From positions 1 to 13,329 of the forward strand of contig CAJAHC010000602.1 of assembly GCA_903939355.1 (NCBI GenBank): a stretch of 13,329 nt of DNA. Reading direction: 5' to 3'. Positions 1 through 6,935 of this stretch are shown in pieces. The translations under genes and the position numbers were made by a program. The notes under the pieces were generated by a model. That model was not told where the DNA came from and made no database searches. It saw only the letters and a program-made list of their open reading frames with translations. Every line of letters begins with the position of its first letter. Within the stretch, counting starts at the first letter, position 1. Source of the DNA: an uncultured Methylococcaceae bacterium. Lineage in GTDB: Bacteria; Pseudomonadota; Gammaproteobacteria; Methylococcales; Methylomonadaceae.

Positions 1-2
1 CA

Positions 3-503
3 TCACTAACCTCTACAGACAAAAAAATAGCGCCCGATGAAATGCCTCTTATCGAACTAACCGCGCAAACAGAAGAAAGTTATGTCGATTTGGTTGCAAG
101 ACCATTATTTATAAAGGGCAGAAAACCGGTTGAAGAACCCAGTCCAGAAGAAGCAAAAAATGCTCTCGTGCCGGTTGTTTTTGATTGGGAATTAAATGGT
201 GTCTATACAACGGCTAAAGGCTTATCAGCATTATTCAGTCGATCTAAATCAAAAGTAGCAAAAGATAATTATCGAAAGATTGGTATAGGTGCAGATCTTG
301 ATGGCTGGAAAATAGTTGAGATTTATCAAGACAAAGCGCTATTAAAGCAAGGCCCCCAAGAAAAAGAGTTACTACTTAGAAAAATAAAACCGAAAGACCC
401 TAACAAGAAAACTACTAATTTGAATACACCCAACACTCCGCCTCCACAACCCCAAGAAAGCGAAATGCCTGCAGAAAGCGAGCCTGAGAATACCGATGAA
501 TAA
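3..503 (+). CDS. Type II secretion GspC/XpsN-type inner-membrane protein, 5' truncated
   Basis: This is the C-terminal part of a GspC/GspN-like protein, the inner-membrane component that links the type II secretion platform to the secretin. The frame is open back to the window edge (codon at 3-5). The visible part lacks the N-terminal membrane segment these proteins need, so the ATG at 42 is probably internal. Numbering from that Met, a DLVARPLF motif followed by a basic patch (residues 17-28) precedes a homology-region domain at about 43-115, which ends in the typical GWKI...I..DKALL..G...LLL pattern. The tail (about 117-153) is Pro/Glu/Asn-rich and probably disordered. The stop codon overlaps the gspD start by 8 nt, which indicates translational coupling. 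The order N then D matches the Xanthomonas xps operon, where XpsN replaces GspC. The identity rests on context plus the HR-like pattern; sequence in this family diverges widely. Confidence 0.75.
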   Translation, partial: SLTSTDKKIAPDEMPLIELTAQTEESYVDLVARPLFIKGRKPVEEPSPEEAKNALVPVVFDWELNGVYTTAKGLSALFSRSKSKVAKDNYRKIGIGADLDGWKIVEIYQDKALLKQGPQEKELLLRKIKPKDPNKKTTNLNTPNTPPPQPQESEMPAESEPENTDE

Positions 504-2736
504 TTTTAAAAAATTAATAAAAGCCTTGTGTTTACTGGTTATAGGCTTAACGCTGGGTAGTTGCGAGCTAATGGGGAATAACATCAACTCCAGAGTAGCC
601 TTAGCCCCAGTAAAGAAAGCCGAGGAAGTGATTACGCCAGTACAAGAGCAACCCGAGAAAACTAAACAAACCAGTGAGTTATATCCTGGAACTAACCGTT
701 ATGTGGCCAATAGCAGCTCCAAAACAAAAAAACCGAATCCTTCCGGCAAAGGGTCCTACAGCCTGAATTTTGATGAAGCGGATCTTGGCGAAGTAGCAAA
801 AGTAGTGTTAAGTGACATTCTCGGTGAAAGCTATGTCTTAAGTCCTAAAGTGACTGGCAAAGTAACCCTGCAAACTACAGACCCCCTAACCAAAGAAGAA
901 TTATTGCCTACTCTGGAAATGGTGTTGCGCATGAATAATGCAGCATTGGTTAAGGATGGCCGAATTTATCATATCGAACCCACCGCTGATGCTTTATTTA
1001 CCTCTGATCTAACAGCCAGACCGGCTGGTTATCAAACACGGGTTATACCAGTTAAAAATGTCGCTGTTAAAGATATTGCTGATATTATTAAACCCTTGGT
1101 ACATGACAAAACCATTCTAAATGTCGATGACAAGCGCAATATTTTGGTAGCTGCAGGAAGTGCCGACGAAATAGCCAGAGTAATGGATATGATCTACACC
1201 TTTGATATTGACCTATTAAAAGGTCGCTCGTTTGGTTTGTTTCCGCTGGCTCATGTCGATCCAGAAACCATAATAGAAGAACTAGAAGGTATTTTTTATC
1301 AAAAAGGTAAAGGTGACGACTCAGAGTTTTTTAAATTCATGCCCATAGCCCGTTTAAATTCAGTATTGGCAGTGACCCGTCAAGCGCACTATCTCACAGA
1401 CATTGAAGATTGGATTTACCGACTGGATAAGGCGAATACCGCTTCGGGTGGTGGTGTTAATGTTTATAAAGTGCAACATGTGGACGCCAAACAGCTAGCA
1501 GATACACTGAATGATATTTTTACAGATGGCAAAAATAGCAATAAATCTGCCACAGTTGCCCCTGGTGAAACGGCTTCAAGTTTATCGAACGATGACTCCC
1601 TTTCGACTCGAAGGAAGGACTCTCCTGGCTTAGATAATCAGCAAAGCCCAAATAGTTCGGACGACACCATGACTGGGACTGGTTTTTTAAGTGTTTTTGC
1701 TGCTAATGAAATTGAAGAAAAAGCAACCTCAGGTGATTCAGCGACCGGTTCTATTAAAGTATCTAACGTTGGCAAGGTAAAAATCATAGCCGATGAACCC
1801 AACAATTCCATTATTATTGTTGCTTCAGCACAAGACTATGAAGTCATATTGCCAGTGATTGAACAATTGGATGTCATGCCTCTGCAAGTCTTGATTGATG
1901 CGACAGTCGTTCAAGTAAACCTCACGGATAACTTGAAATATGGTATTTCATGGTATTTAAATAATGGAAATAATACAACATTGTTAGGTACAGCTATACC
2001 TATAGCTGGGGCTGTTGCGACTGGCGGATTAAGCACTTTTTATAATGCAGGATCTGTCAAAGCACTTTTACAAGCTGAGGCAAGCTTAGATAATATCAAT
2101 ATTATTTCTTCTCCTTCATTAATGGTTTTAAACAATCAGAAAGCAAAAATAAATGTCGGCGATCAGGTACCGGTAGCAACAGGTAGCACAGAAATTCCTC
2201 TTGGCGGAGGTGTTGGAGGCAACAGTGGAGCCATATCTAATAGCATCCAATACAAAGATACCGGTGTGACTTTAGAAGTGATCCCCAGAGTTAATGCCAA
2301 TGGCTTAGTGATTATGAAACTTAAACAAGTGGTTAGTAGCGTAGTCCCTGTTTCAAAAACAGGCGATGCTAGTACCCAACAACAATCACCGACTATCAAT
2401 AAAAAAGAAATTAGCAGTTCCGTGGCTGTAGCCGATGGTGAAACAATAGTTTTAGGTGGCTTGATATCCGATACAATTACGGACAATAAAAAAGGTGTAC
2501 CTTTTTTCTATCAACTACCGATCATAGGATCTTTATTTGGAGCGACGTCAAAAAACGACGCCAAATCAGAATTGGTTATCTTAATTACCCCCCGCGTGGT
2601 TAAAAGCAAACAGGATTCAAGAGTTATCTCTAATGAGTTTAAGCGTAAATTAACCAGCATTTATAAAGAAGAAGTAGCCGTTGGCATTAACAATTTAGGA
2701 GTAGAAGAGCAATCCATACAACAGTTAAACCCTTAA
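496..2736 (+). CDS. gspD: Type II secretion secretin GspD (lipoprotein form)
   Basis: GspD forms the multimeric outer-membrane channel through which folded proteins leave the periplasm. The 746-aa product begins with a lipoprotein signal: Lys at 5, 6 and 9, a hydrophobic core, and lipobox L20-G21-S22-C23. Domains in order are N0 (about 88-163), N1 (about 181-238), N2 (about 244-312), N3 (about 322-459) and the secretin barrel (about 463-702), with VGDQVPV at 554-560, GVTLEVIPRV at 590-599 and the closing PIIGSLFG and ELVILITPRVV motifs. N3 is split by a Ser/Asp/Asn-rich insert (about 345-415), which helps explain a length above the usual ~650 aa. A C-terminal tail of about 44 residues follows the barrel. 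The start at 496 gives a clean signal peptide and overlaps the upstream stop. A lipid anchor suggests self-targeting to the outer membrane, as in the liposecretin HxcQ. Confidence 0.97.
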   Translation: MNNFKKLIKALCLLVIGLTLGSCELMGNNINSRVALAPVKKAEEVITPVQEQPEKTKQTSELYPGTNRYVANSSSKTKKPNPSGKGSYSLNFDEADLGEVAKVVLSDILGESYVLSPKVTGKVTLQTTDPLTKEELLPTLEMVLRMNNAALVKDGRIYHIEPTADALFTSDLTARPAGYQTRVIPVKNVAVKDIADIIKPLVHDKTILNVDDKRNILVAAGSADEIARVMDMIYTFDIDLLKGRSFGLFPLAHVDPETIIEELEGIFYQKGKGDDSEFFKFMPIARLNSVLAVTRQAHYLTDIEDWIYRLDKANTASGGGVNVYKVQHVDAKQLADTLNDIFTDGKNSNKSATVAPGETASSLSNDDSLSTRRKDSPGLDNQQSPNSSDDTMTGTGFLSVFAANEIEEKATSGDSATGSIKVSNVGKVKIIADEPNNSIIIVASAQDYEVILPVIEQLDVMPLQVLIDATVVQVNLTDNLKYGISWYLNNGNNTTLLGTAIPIAGAVATGGLSTFYNAGSVKALLQAEASLDNINIISSPSLMVLNNQKAKINVGDQVPVATGSTEIPLGGGVGGNSGAISNSIQYKDTGVTLEVIPRVNANGLVIMKLKQVVSSVVPVSKTGDASTQQQSPTINKKEISSSVAVADGETIVLGGLISDTITDNKKGVPFFYQLPIIGSLFGATSKNDAKSELVILITPRVVKSKQDSRVISNEFKRKLTSIYKEEVAVGINNLGVEEQSIQQLNP

Positions 2737-2741
2737 CTTCG

Positions 2742-2771
2742 TTGTAGGTTACAATAACTTGAACATACTAT
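2742..2771 (+). promoter_or_regulatory. Possible sigma70 promoter for gspAB
   Basis: In the 60-nt gap after gspD, TTGTAG (2742-2747) and TACTAT (2766-2771) are spaced by 18 nt. This resembles a weak housekeeping promoter that could drive gspA and gspB separately from the upstream secretion genes. It is a pattern match only; read-through from gspD is equally possible because no terminator is seen in the gap. Confidence 0.3.
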
Positions 2772-2774
2772 AGC

Positions 2775-2792
2775 GTTAACTGAAACAGTAAC
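2775..2792 (+). promoter_or_regulatory. Small hairpin over the gspA ribosome-binding region
   Basis: GTTAACTG and CAGTAAC form a 7-bp stem with one bulged A around an AAA loop. It ends 4 nt before the TTG start of gspA, where a Shine-Dalgarno sequence would normally lie, and no good one is present. It may lower or regulate translation of gspA, or be chance. Confidence 0.3.
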
Positions 2793-2796
2793 TACT

Positions 2797-4434
2797 TTGT
2801 ATAAACAACACTTCCATTTTAGCGAATTGCCGTTCTCCATTTCGCCTGATCCGCACTTCATCTATATGAGTGCCCGTCATCAGGAAGGTTTAGCGCACCT
2901 TCTTTATGGAATGGATTTCGGTGGCGGCTTTGTGGCTTTGACCGGTGAAGTCGGTACCGGAAAAACAACGCTGTGCCACTGTCTATTAAAACAACTCCCT
3001 AAAAATATAGACGTTGCGCTAATTTTAAATTCAAAACTGAACGTTCTTGAACTGTTAGCAACTATCTGTGATGAACTGGGCATTGTCTACAATCAAAAGC
3101 ATTTATCCCTAAAATCTCTGATTGATCTCTTAAACCAATACTTACTAACTGCCCATGCCAATGGCAGACGAACGGTTTTATTGATTGATGAGGCGCAAAA
3201 CTTAAGCCTAGAAGTATTAGAACAGATTCGCTTGTTAACGAATCTTGAAACCAGCAAAACAAAACTACTACGTATTGTTTTAGTCGGTCAACCCGAACTG
3301 AAAGACCTATTAAAAAGACAAGATCTGCGACAATTAAATCAACGTATTACTGCTCGCTATCACCTACAATCCTTAGATTTGCAAGAAACTCGCTCTTATA
3401 TCCACCATCGTTTATTAGTCAGTAACGGCCATCAAGATATTTTTAAAGAAACCGCCATCCGAAAAATTTATCAGTTGTCTTCCGGCATACCTCGCTTGAT
3501 TAATATCCTTTGTGATCGAGCCTTGTTGGGTGCTTATTCAACCAATACCACTGTTATCACGCCCGCTATTGTTAAGAACGCCGCCAAAGAAGTGCTAGTG
3601 GATGATGATAAAAAACAGTCTCGCTTTGGCGCTTTTTTAAGCCTGCTTCTTTTAGCGGGCATGGTTGCCAGCATTTATTTTCTCAACTACAACGATAAAC
3701 AAACCAAGCAAACCTTGCTAACTTCGACAGTTAAACCCGTTGAGCAATTTGCAATACCCAAGCTAGAGAAAAACACACCCCCTATTGAAAAAATTAACCC
3801 TATTCCTATAGCAACGTCGCCCTCGTTTGCTGAGTGGATTAATAACCCTTCTTATTCTCTCGATGCAGCGTTAATCAATGTGCTCAAAGGCTGGAGTAAA
3901 ACTATTCCTGACAATGCCAATATTGACTGTCATACACTAGAAACAAAAGGGTTACGTTGTGTTTTGGGTCAAGCCAATTGGAAAGATATACTGGCTCTGA
4001 AGCAACCTGTTATTTTAGAATTCACTTTAACCGATAACAAAAAGCACCATGCCTTAATCACTGGCTTTGGACAAAATCAAACGGTGATTCATTTTACCAA
4101 TAAAATCAGCTATCCAGTCGCTGATGTATTGAAATATTGGGATGGTTATTATTTAAGCCTGACAGCACTGCCGGTTCCAAGTGTCAGCGAGATGGTGTCT
4201 CACCAGGCATCCGACGATGTCCTTTGGTTACGCTATGTGTTAAATACCTTTGATGGAAAAAGCGTAACCGTTGATAAACCCCGCGTCTATGATCATGAGT
4301 TATCCGTACGCATAAAAAACTTTCAACACCAACAGCACCTAACAGAGGATGGAAAAGTGGGCGCCAAGACCCTAGAACAACTTAAATCTTTGGCGCGCAC
4401 ATTTGATTTTTCTCAATTGAAAATAACAAATTAA
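2797..4434 (+). CDS. gspA: GspA/ExeA-type AAA ATPase with peptidoglycan-binding domain
   Basis: GspA is an inner-membrane ATPase that, with GspB, helps the secretin assemble across peptidoglycan. The N-terminus has the family signature (PFSISPDPHFIYMS, 12-25). The AAA domain carries Walker A GEVGTGKTT at 50-58, Walker B VLLIDEAQ at 127-134 and a sensor-like LVGQPEL at 162-168. A membrane segment lies at about 279-297. The periplasmic part has a C39-peptidase-like domain (about 342-455) with no cysteine at the expected catalytic place but with C378 and C388, which could form a disulfide. A peptidoglycan-binding domain follows (about 473-532). Length (545 aa) and architecture match ExeA of Aeromonas. 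The start is TTG: the frame is open back to 2758 with no ATG or GTG, and the protein motif begins right at this codon. gspB follows after 2 nt. Confidence 0.95.
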   Translation: MYKQHFHFSELPFSISPDPHFIYMSARHQEGLAHLLYGMDFGGGFVALTGEVGTGKTTLCHCLLKQLPKNIDVALILNSKLNVLELLATICDELGIVYNQKHLSLKSLIDLLNQYLLTAHANGRRTVLLIDEAQNLSLEVLEQIRLLTNLETSKTKLLRIVLVGQPELKDLLKRQDLRQLNQRITARYHLQSLDLQETRSYIHHRLLVSNGHQDIFKETAIRKIYQLSSGIPRLINILCDRALLGAYSTNTTVITPAIVKNAAKEVLVDDDKKQSRFGAFLSLLLLAGMVASIYFLNYNDKQTKQTLLTSTVKPVEQFAIPKLEKNTPPIEKINPIPIATSPSFAEWINNPSYSLDAALINVLKGWSKTIPDNANIDCHTLETKGLRCVLGQANWKDILALKQPVILEFTLTDNKKHHALITGFGQNQTVIHFTNKISYPVADVLKYWDGYYLSLTALPVPSVSEMVSHQASDDVLWLRYVLNTFDGKSVTVDKPRVYDHELSVRIKNFQHQQHLTEDGKVGAKTLEQLKSLARTFDFSQLKITN

Positions 4435-4436
4435 GT

Positions 4437-5186
4437 ATGTCTTTTATTTTAAATGCGCTACGAAAATCCGAACAAGAAAGACAGATGCTGCATGCGGAAA
4501 CTGTCACTGACAGGATTGTTATCAATCAACTACAACCCAATAAGAGCAAGTCAGTAAAATTTTATGCGGCACTTATCATCGGTAATGTATTGCTTATTTT
4601 CGGTATTTTTATAGGGTTACGTTATGACCCGCTCACTTTTTTGAATAAAGTACCACAGGCAACCTCGTCAATTTCATTGCCACCAAAAGTGTTACTTACG
4701 CCCACCATTACAAGCGAAAAACCAATACAAGCAGAAACACCCGAAAAAGCATCTATTGCAGAATGGGTTAATAATCAAAAGCCTGTGATTAAGGACTTGA
4801 CAACTAAGCCCGCCATAAAAAAAGAAACGACATTAGAACCCGTTAAGTCAGTTGATCACCTTAAAAAAACAACAATACCCGCCGAAAATCATCCAGCTAA
4901 AATTAATGAGAAGAGCCAAGATACCAACTCAGATACTCATATACCAAAAAGCACAAAAATCCCTTTTTTAAGTGATTTGCCTGGCGAAATTCGTCGGACA
5001 ATACCAGACATTAACATCAATGTTTTTGTCTATTCAGAGCATGGCGAAGAGAGCTTCGTTATGATTGACATGGTTAAGTACAAAGCGGGGCAACAATTAA
5101 AAAATGGAATGCTACTAAAGGCTATTTTGAATGACAGCTTGCTGATGTCTTATCAAAACCAAGAGTTTCAAATTGAGCGCCCCTGA
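4437..5186 (+). CDS. gspB: GspB, type II secretion assembly protein, partner of GspA
   Basis: The N-terminus MSFILNALRKSEQER is the hallmark of GspB/ExeB proteins and is cytoplasmic. A single membrane segment lies at about 42-61. A Pro/Lys/Thr-rich periplasmic linker (about 70-178) leads to the GspB domain at about 179-249, with the typical LPGEIRRTIPDININVFVY opening. It works with GspA in a GspAB complex that lets the GspD multimer pass or anchor in the cell wall. It lies 2 nt after gspA and is the last gene of the run; the next gene is convergent. The linker contains AEWVNN (108-113), close to AEWINN (345-350) in GspA. Confidence 0.95.
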   Translation: MSFILNALRKSEQERQMLHAETVTDRIVINQLQPNKSKSVKFYAALIIGNVLLIFGIFIGLRYDPLTFLNKVPQATSSISLPPKVLLTPTITSEKPIQAETPEKASIAEWVNNQKPVIKDLTTKPAIKKETTLEPVKSVDHLKKTTIPAENHPAKINEKSQDTNSDTHIPKSTKIPFLSDLPGEIRRTIPDININVFVYSEHGEESFVMIDMVKYKAGQQLKNGMLLKAILNDSLLMSYQNQEFQIERP

Positions 5187-5189
5187 TCG

Positions 5190-5229
5190 TAAAAAATAAT
5201 GATAAGAACAATTTATTGCTTATTTTTTA
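5190..5229. terminator. Weak A/T-only stem between convergent gspB and protease gene
   Basis: TAAAAAATAA (5190-5199) and TTATTTTTTA (5220-5229) are perfect reverse complements around a 20-nt loop. The stem overlaps the stop codon of the minus-strand protease gene. It has no G-C pairs, so it would be a weak terminator at best, though it is placed to serve both convergent genes. Confidence 0.3.
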
Positions 5230-5921
5230 AACAAGGTAATCAGTTTTGATTGATCATCAATATTAACTTGATAACGGCCTAAAACGCTCATGCCCAGCAA
5301 TCTATTTTTTCCTAACAGTTGATCTGCAATAAAAGCAACTTCTACATTCTCAATGGTTTCACCGGCGATTTTTAATTCTTCTAACGTACCCACTTTTGCA
5401 TCGGTAGTGCCATTTGCTGTTTGCATTTTTTGATGACTGAAAGTATTGTTTGCAAGACCTAATTGCGAAATCATTGATTCAGGTAAAACCACCAAATCTG
5501 CACCAGTATCGATAATCATTTCCAGTGTTTGCCAGTTACCACCCTTACCTGACAGGGCAACTGAGACCATAAAATGATTACCTTCCTGAGTGGTGGGCAA
5601 AATAATACGCTCAGTTTCCGTTTTTTGTTTTTTATTAACAATAACAACGTGGTCAATCTGACCTTTTGCATTTCGACTAATAATATGATTATAAGATGCC
5701 AAAAGCTGTTCTAGCTGCTGCTCTAGATTCCCACGACTGGTTATTCTCTCTTCATTTTGAATTCTCTCCATGCCGGTAATCTTAATAGCCATCTGACTTT
5801 GTAATAACAAGAGTTGATTAAATAAATCATCTTTATTATCAGCCTGCTGTGCTTGTGCACTAAGCGTCATAAAAATTAAGTAGATGCTGATTTTTAGACA
5901 CCCTTTTTTACTGGTAAACAT
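5220..5921 (-). CDS. Secreted retropepsin-like aspartic protease
   Basis: The product (233 aa from the preferred start) is a single-domain, retroviral-type (clan AA) aspartic protease. A signal peptide at 1-24 has basic N-terminal residues, a hydrophobic stretch and an AQA cleavage site, so it should act in the periplasm or outside. Residues about 30-85 are Gln/Leu-rich and likely a coiled coil, useful because such proteases must dimerise. The catalytic motif I-D-T-G-A is at 137-141 (Asp138), followed by VVLP, and the LLGMSVLGRY block near 211-220 matches the conserved end of the fold. The start at 5921 is chosen because a strong Shine-Dalgarno sequence precedes it and the signal peptide then begins cleanly; an ATG 27 nt upstream lacks both. 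Substrate unknown. It is convergent to gspB and divergent from tonB, so its link to either system is only positional. Confidence 0.85.
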   Translation of the reverse strand: MFTSKKGCLKISIYLIFMTLSAQAQQADNKDDLFNQLLLLQSQMAIKITGMERIQNEERITSRGNLEQQLEQLLASYNHIISRNAKGQIDHVVIVNKKQKTETERIILPTTQEGNHFMVSVALSGKGGNWQTLEMIIDTGADLVVLPESMISQLGLANNTFSHQKMQTANGTTDAKVGTLEELKIAGETIENVEVAFIADQLLGKNRLLGMSVLGRYQVNIDDQSKLITLFKK

Positions 5922-5923
5922 GA

Positions 5924-5930
5924 CTTCCTT
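5924..5930 (-). promoter_or_regulatory. Strong ribosome-binding site that fixes the protease start
   Basis: AAGGAAG on the minus strand ends 2 nt before the ATG at 5921 (the AAGGA core is 4 nt away). The alternative ATG at 5948 has no such site, so this decides the start codon. Confidence 0.7.
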
Positions 5931-5996
5931 GATTAATGTTAGTGGCATGTGATCTGGTTAGAATCATCAAGAGTAATTTACCGGAGATGAGCCGAG

Positions 5997-6082
5997 ATTT
6001 AAGTAGGCTATGTTAAAGCTTTAACTATTGCGAGCAGAGTAGCACGAATAATTACTTCTGCTTTGGATAAGCCCACCTAAAT
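5997..6082 (-). other. 86-bp element able to fold as a three-way junction
   Basis: Read as minus-strand RNA, the outer arms (6082-6070 with 5997-6009) pair over 13 bp, including two G-U pairs. Inside, 6062-6053 pairs with 6033-6041 (9 bp, one bulged A at 6056), and a perfect 14-bp palindrome at 6012-6025 (GTTAAAGCTTTAAC) gives a third stem. On the plus strand the two G-U pairs become A-C mismatches, so the fold favours a minus-strand transcript, which would be the 5' leader of the protease mRNA or a small RNA. It lies in the divergent gap of 218 bp between the protease and tonB. It could also be a small mobile repeat, because the arms end sharply, but no target duplication is evident. It matches no RNA family I know. 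Confidence 0.45.
6012..6025. repeat. Perfect 14-bp palindrome, possible operator
   Basis: GTTAAAGCTTTAAC is self-complementary over all 14 bases and sits in the gap between divergent genes. It may be a binding site for a dimeric regulator instead of, or as well as, an RNA stem of the larger fold. Confidence 0.4.
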
Positions 6083-6101
6083 TGGTACAATGTAACATAT
6101 T

Positions 6102-6107
6102 TATAAT
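6102..6107 (+). promoter_or_regulatory. tonB: Consensus -10 box (TATAAT) upstream of tonB
   Basis: An exact TATAAT lies 32 nt before the tonB start codon, giving a predicted leader of about 25 nt. No good -35 hexamer is found at 16-18 nt; TTGGTA at 6082-6087 is only 14 nt away. This is compatible with an activator-dependent promoter. No convincing Fur box was seen. Confidence 0.4.
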
Positions 6108-6139
6108 TAGCAATCGCTTTCATATTTTCGTCAAAACCC

Positions 6140-6901
6140 TTGAATTACAATAACTCAACTTTTGCCTCAGCAACTCAACAAAAAAAATCGAAAGATATTG
6201 CCACTTTTTTGTTGGCCACGGCTGTTGTAATTTTAATACACGGTGCTTTGGTTTGGTTTGTCTCCAGAGCACCTGAAGTGGCACCTATTGATAACATTGT
6301 TATTATGGAGGTCGCAATGATACATGAATCGAATTCTACTCGAAAGGCATCTCTAGCGCCTGCAGCAGTAAAAAAAGAACCCGTAAAACCTAAGCCAGCA
6401 GTTAAGCCAAAATCCATAAAAAAACCGCTCGATTCTCAAAAACTGGCTCCCAAACCACCTGAGATAAAAAAAGCTGTATCAGTACCGCAAGTTACACCGA
6501 CAACACCGCCAACTGCTTCTGCTCCAAGTACAACTCCCACAACTGCGGCATCATCAACTTCAGCGTCTGCTAATACGGCCGTCAAAACTTCCAAAGACGC
6601 CCCCCCCGGTAGCGCAAGTAATCAAACAGTTGTTTCCAGCGTTATACCGTTATTTCGCATGCCCCCAAAATATCCAACTTACGCTGCCAGTCGTCATATT
6701 GAAGGCTGGGTCAAAATAGAATTTACCGTACAAACTGATGGTTCAGTGGAAAATGCAGTCGTGGTAAGTTCAGAACCCGAAGATATTTTTAATGATGCTG
6801 CTCTGGCTGCCATTAATCAATGGAAATTTAAAGAAAAGATTGTCAATGGTGTCTCAGTGACTCAACGTGCCGTCCAAAAATTACAATTTAGACTCGAATA
6901 A
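6140..6901 (+). CDS. tonB: TonB energy-transducing protein
   Basis: TonB carries proton-motive energy from ExbB-ExbD in the inner membrane to TonB-dependent outer-membrane receptors. The 253-aa product has a short cytoplasmic N-terminus, one membrane segment at about 20-40 with a histidine (H34) in the position of the functional TonB membrane His, a Pro/Lys-rich stretch (about 77-115), a Thr/Ser/Pro/Ala-rich linker (about 116-155), and the C-terminal TonB domain (about 170-253) with PKYP, EGWVKIEFTV, DGSVENAVVV and NQWKFKEK motifs. The start is TTG at 6140: there is an in-frame stop at 6104-6106 and the first ATG would remove the membrane segment. No clear Shine-Dalgarno sequence is visible. 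A run of eight C residues lies in the linker coding region. exbB follows after 34 nt. Confidence 0.95.
   Translation: MNYNNSTFASATQQKKSKDIATFLLATAVVILIHGALVWFVSRAPEVAPIDNIVIMEVAMIHESNSTRKASLAPAAVKKEPVKPKPAVKPKSIKKPLDSQKLAPKPPEIKKAVSVPQVTPTTPPTASAPSTTPTTAASSTSASANTAVKTSKDAPPGSASNQTVVSSVIPLFRMPPKYPTYAASRHIEGWVKIEFTVQTDGSVENAVVVSSEPEDIFNDAALAAINQWKFKEKIVNGVSVTQRAVQKLQFRLE
6600..6607 (+). repeat. C8 homopolymer inside tonB
   Basis: Eight consecutive C bases encode part of Asp-Ala-Pro-Pro-Gly in the TonB linker, just before the C-terminal domain. In AT-rich DNA such a run stands out. A one-base slip would abolish the receptor-contacting domain, so it is a candidate slippage site as well as a possible sequencing-error site. 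Confidence 0.5.
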
Positions 6902-6935
6902 TAACTCAACCCTTTCTTCCAAGGAAAATAACACC

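Noticed and set aside
2163..2486. Minus-strand open frame of 107 codons inside gspD
   Set aside because: It lies wholly within a well-supported secretin domain and its translation resembles no protein family; it is a shadow of the real gene. The same applies to the other frames overlapping exbB, exbD, ribA and the methyltransferase gene.
5922..5948. Upstream ATG (5948) for the protease gene
   Set aside because: It has no ribosome-binding site and would put nine extra residues before a well-formed signal peptide.
5971..5984. A 14-base stretch near the protease (minus strand CCGGTAAATTACTC) that recurs with one mismatch at 11687-11700
   Set aside because: In about 13 kb read on both strands, dozens of 14-mer pairs with one mismatch are expected by chance, so this is not evidence for a shared regulator site.
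5997..6082. tRNA-like gene, suggested by the multi-stem fold and 86-nt length
   Set aside because: The closing stem is 13 bp instead of 7, there is no T-loop or anticodon arm geometry, and only two inner stems exist.
6083..6139. Possible Fur box before tonB
   Set aside because: The region is AT-rich and matches parts of the 19-bp Fur consensus only loosely, with no convincing inverted hexamer repeats.
6867..6935. Longer exbB starting at GTG 6867
   Set aside because: It would overlap the end of tonB and add a polar N-terminus foreign to ExbB; the ATG at 6936 has a ribosome-binding site at suitable distance.
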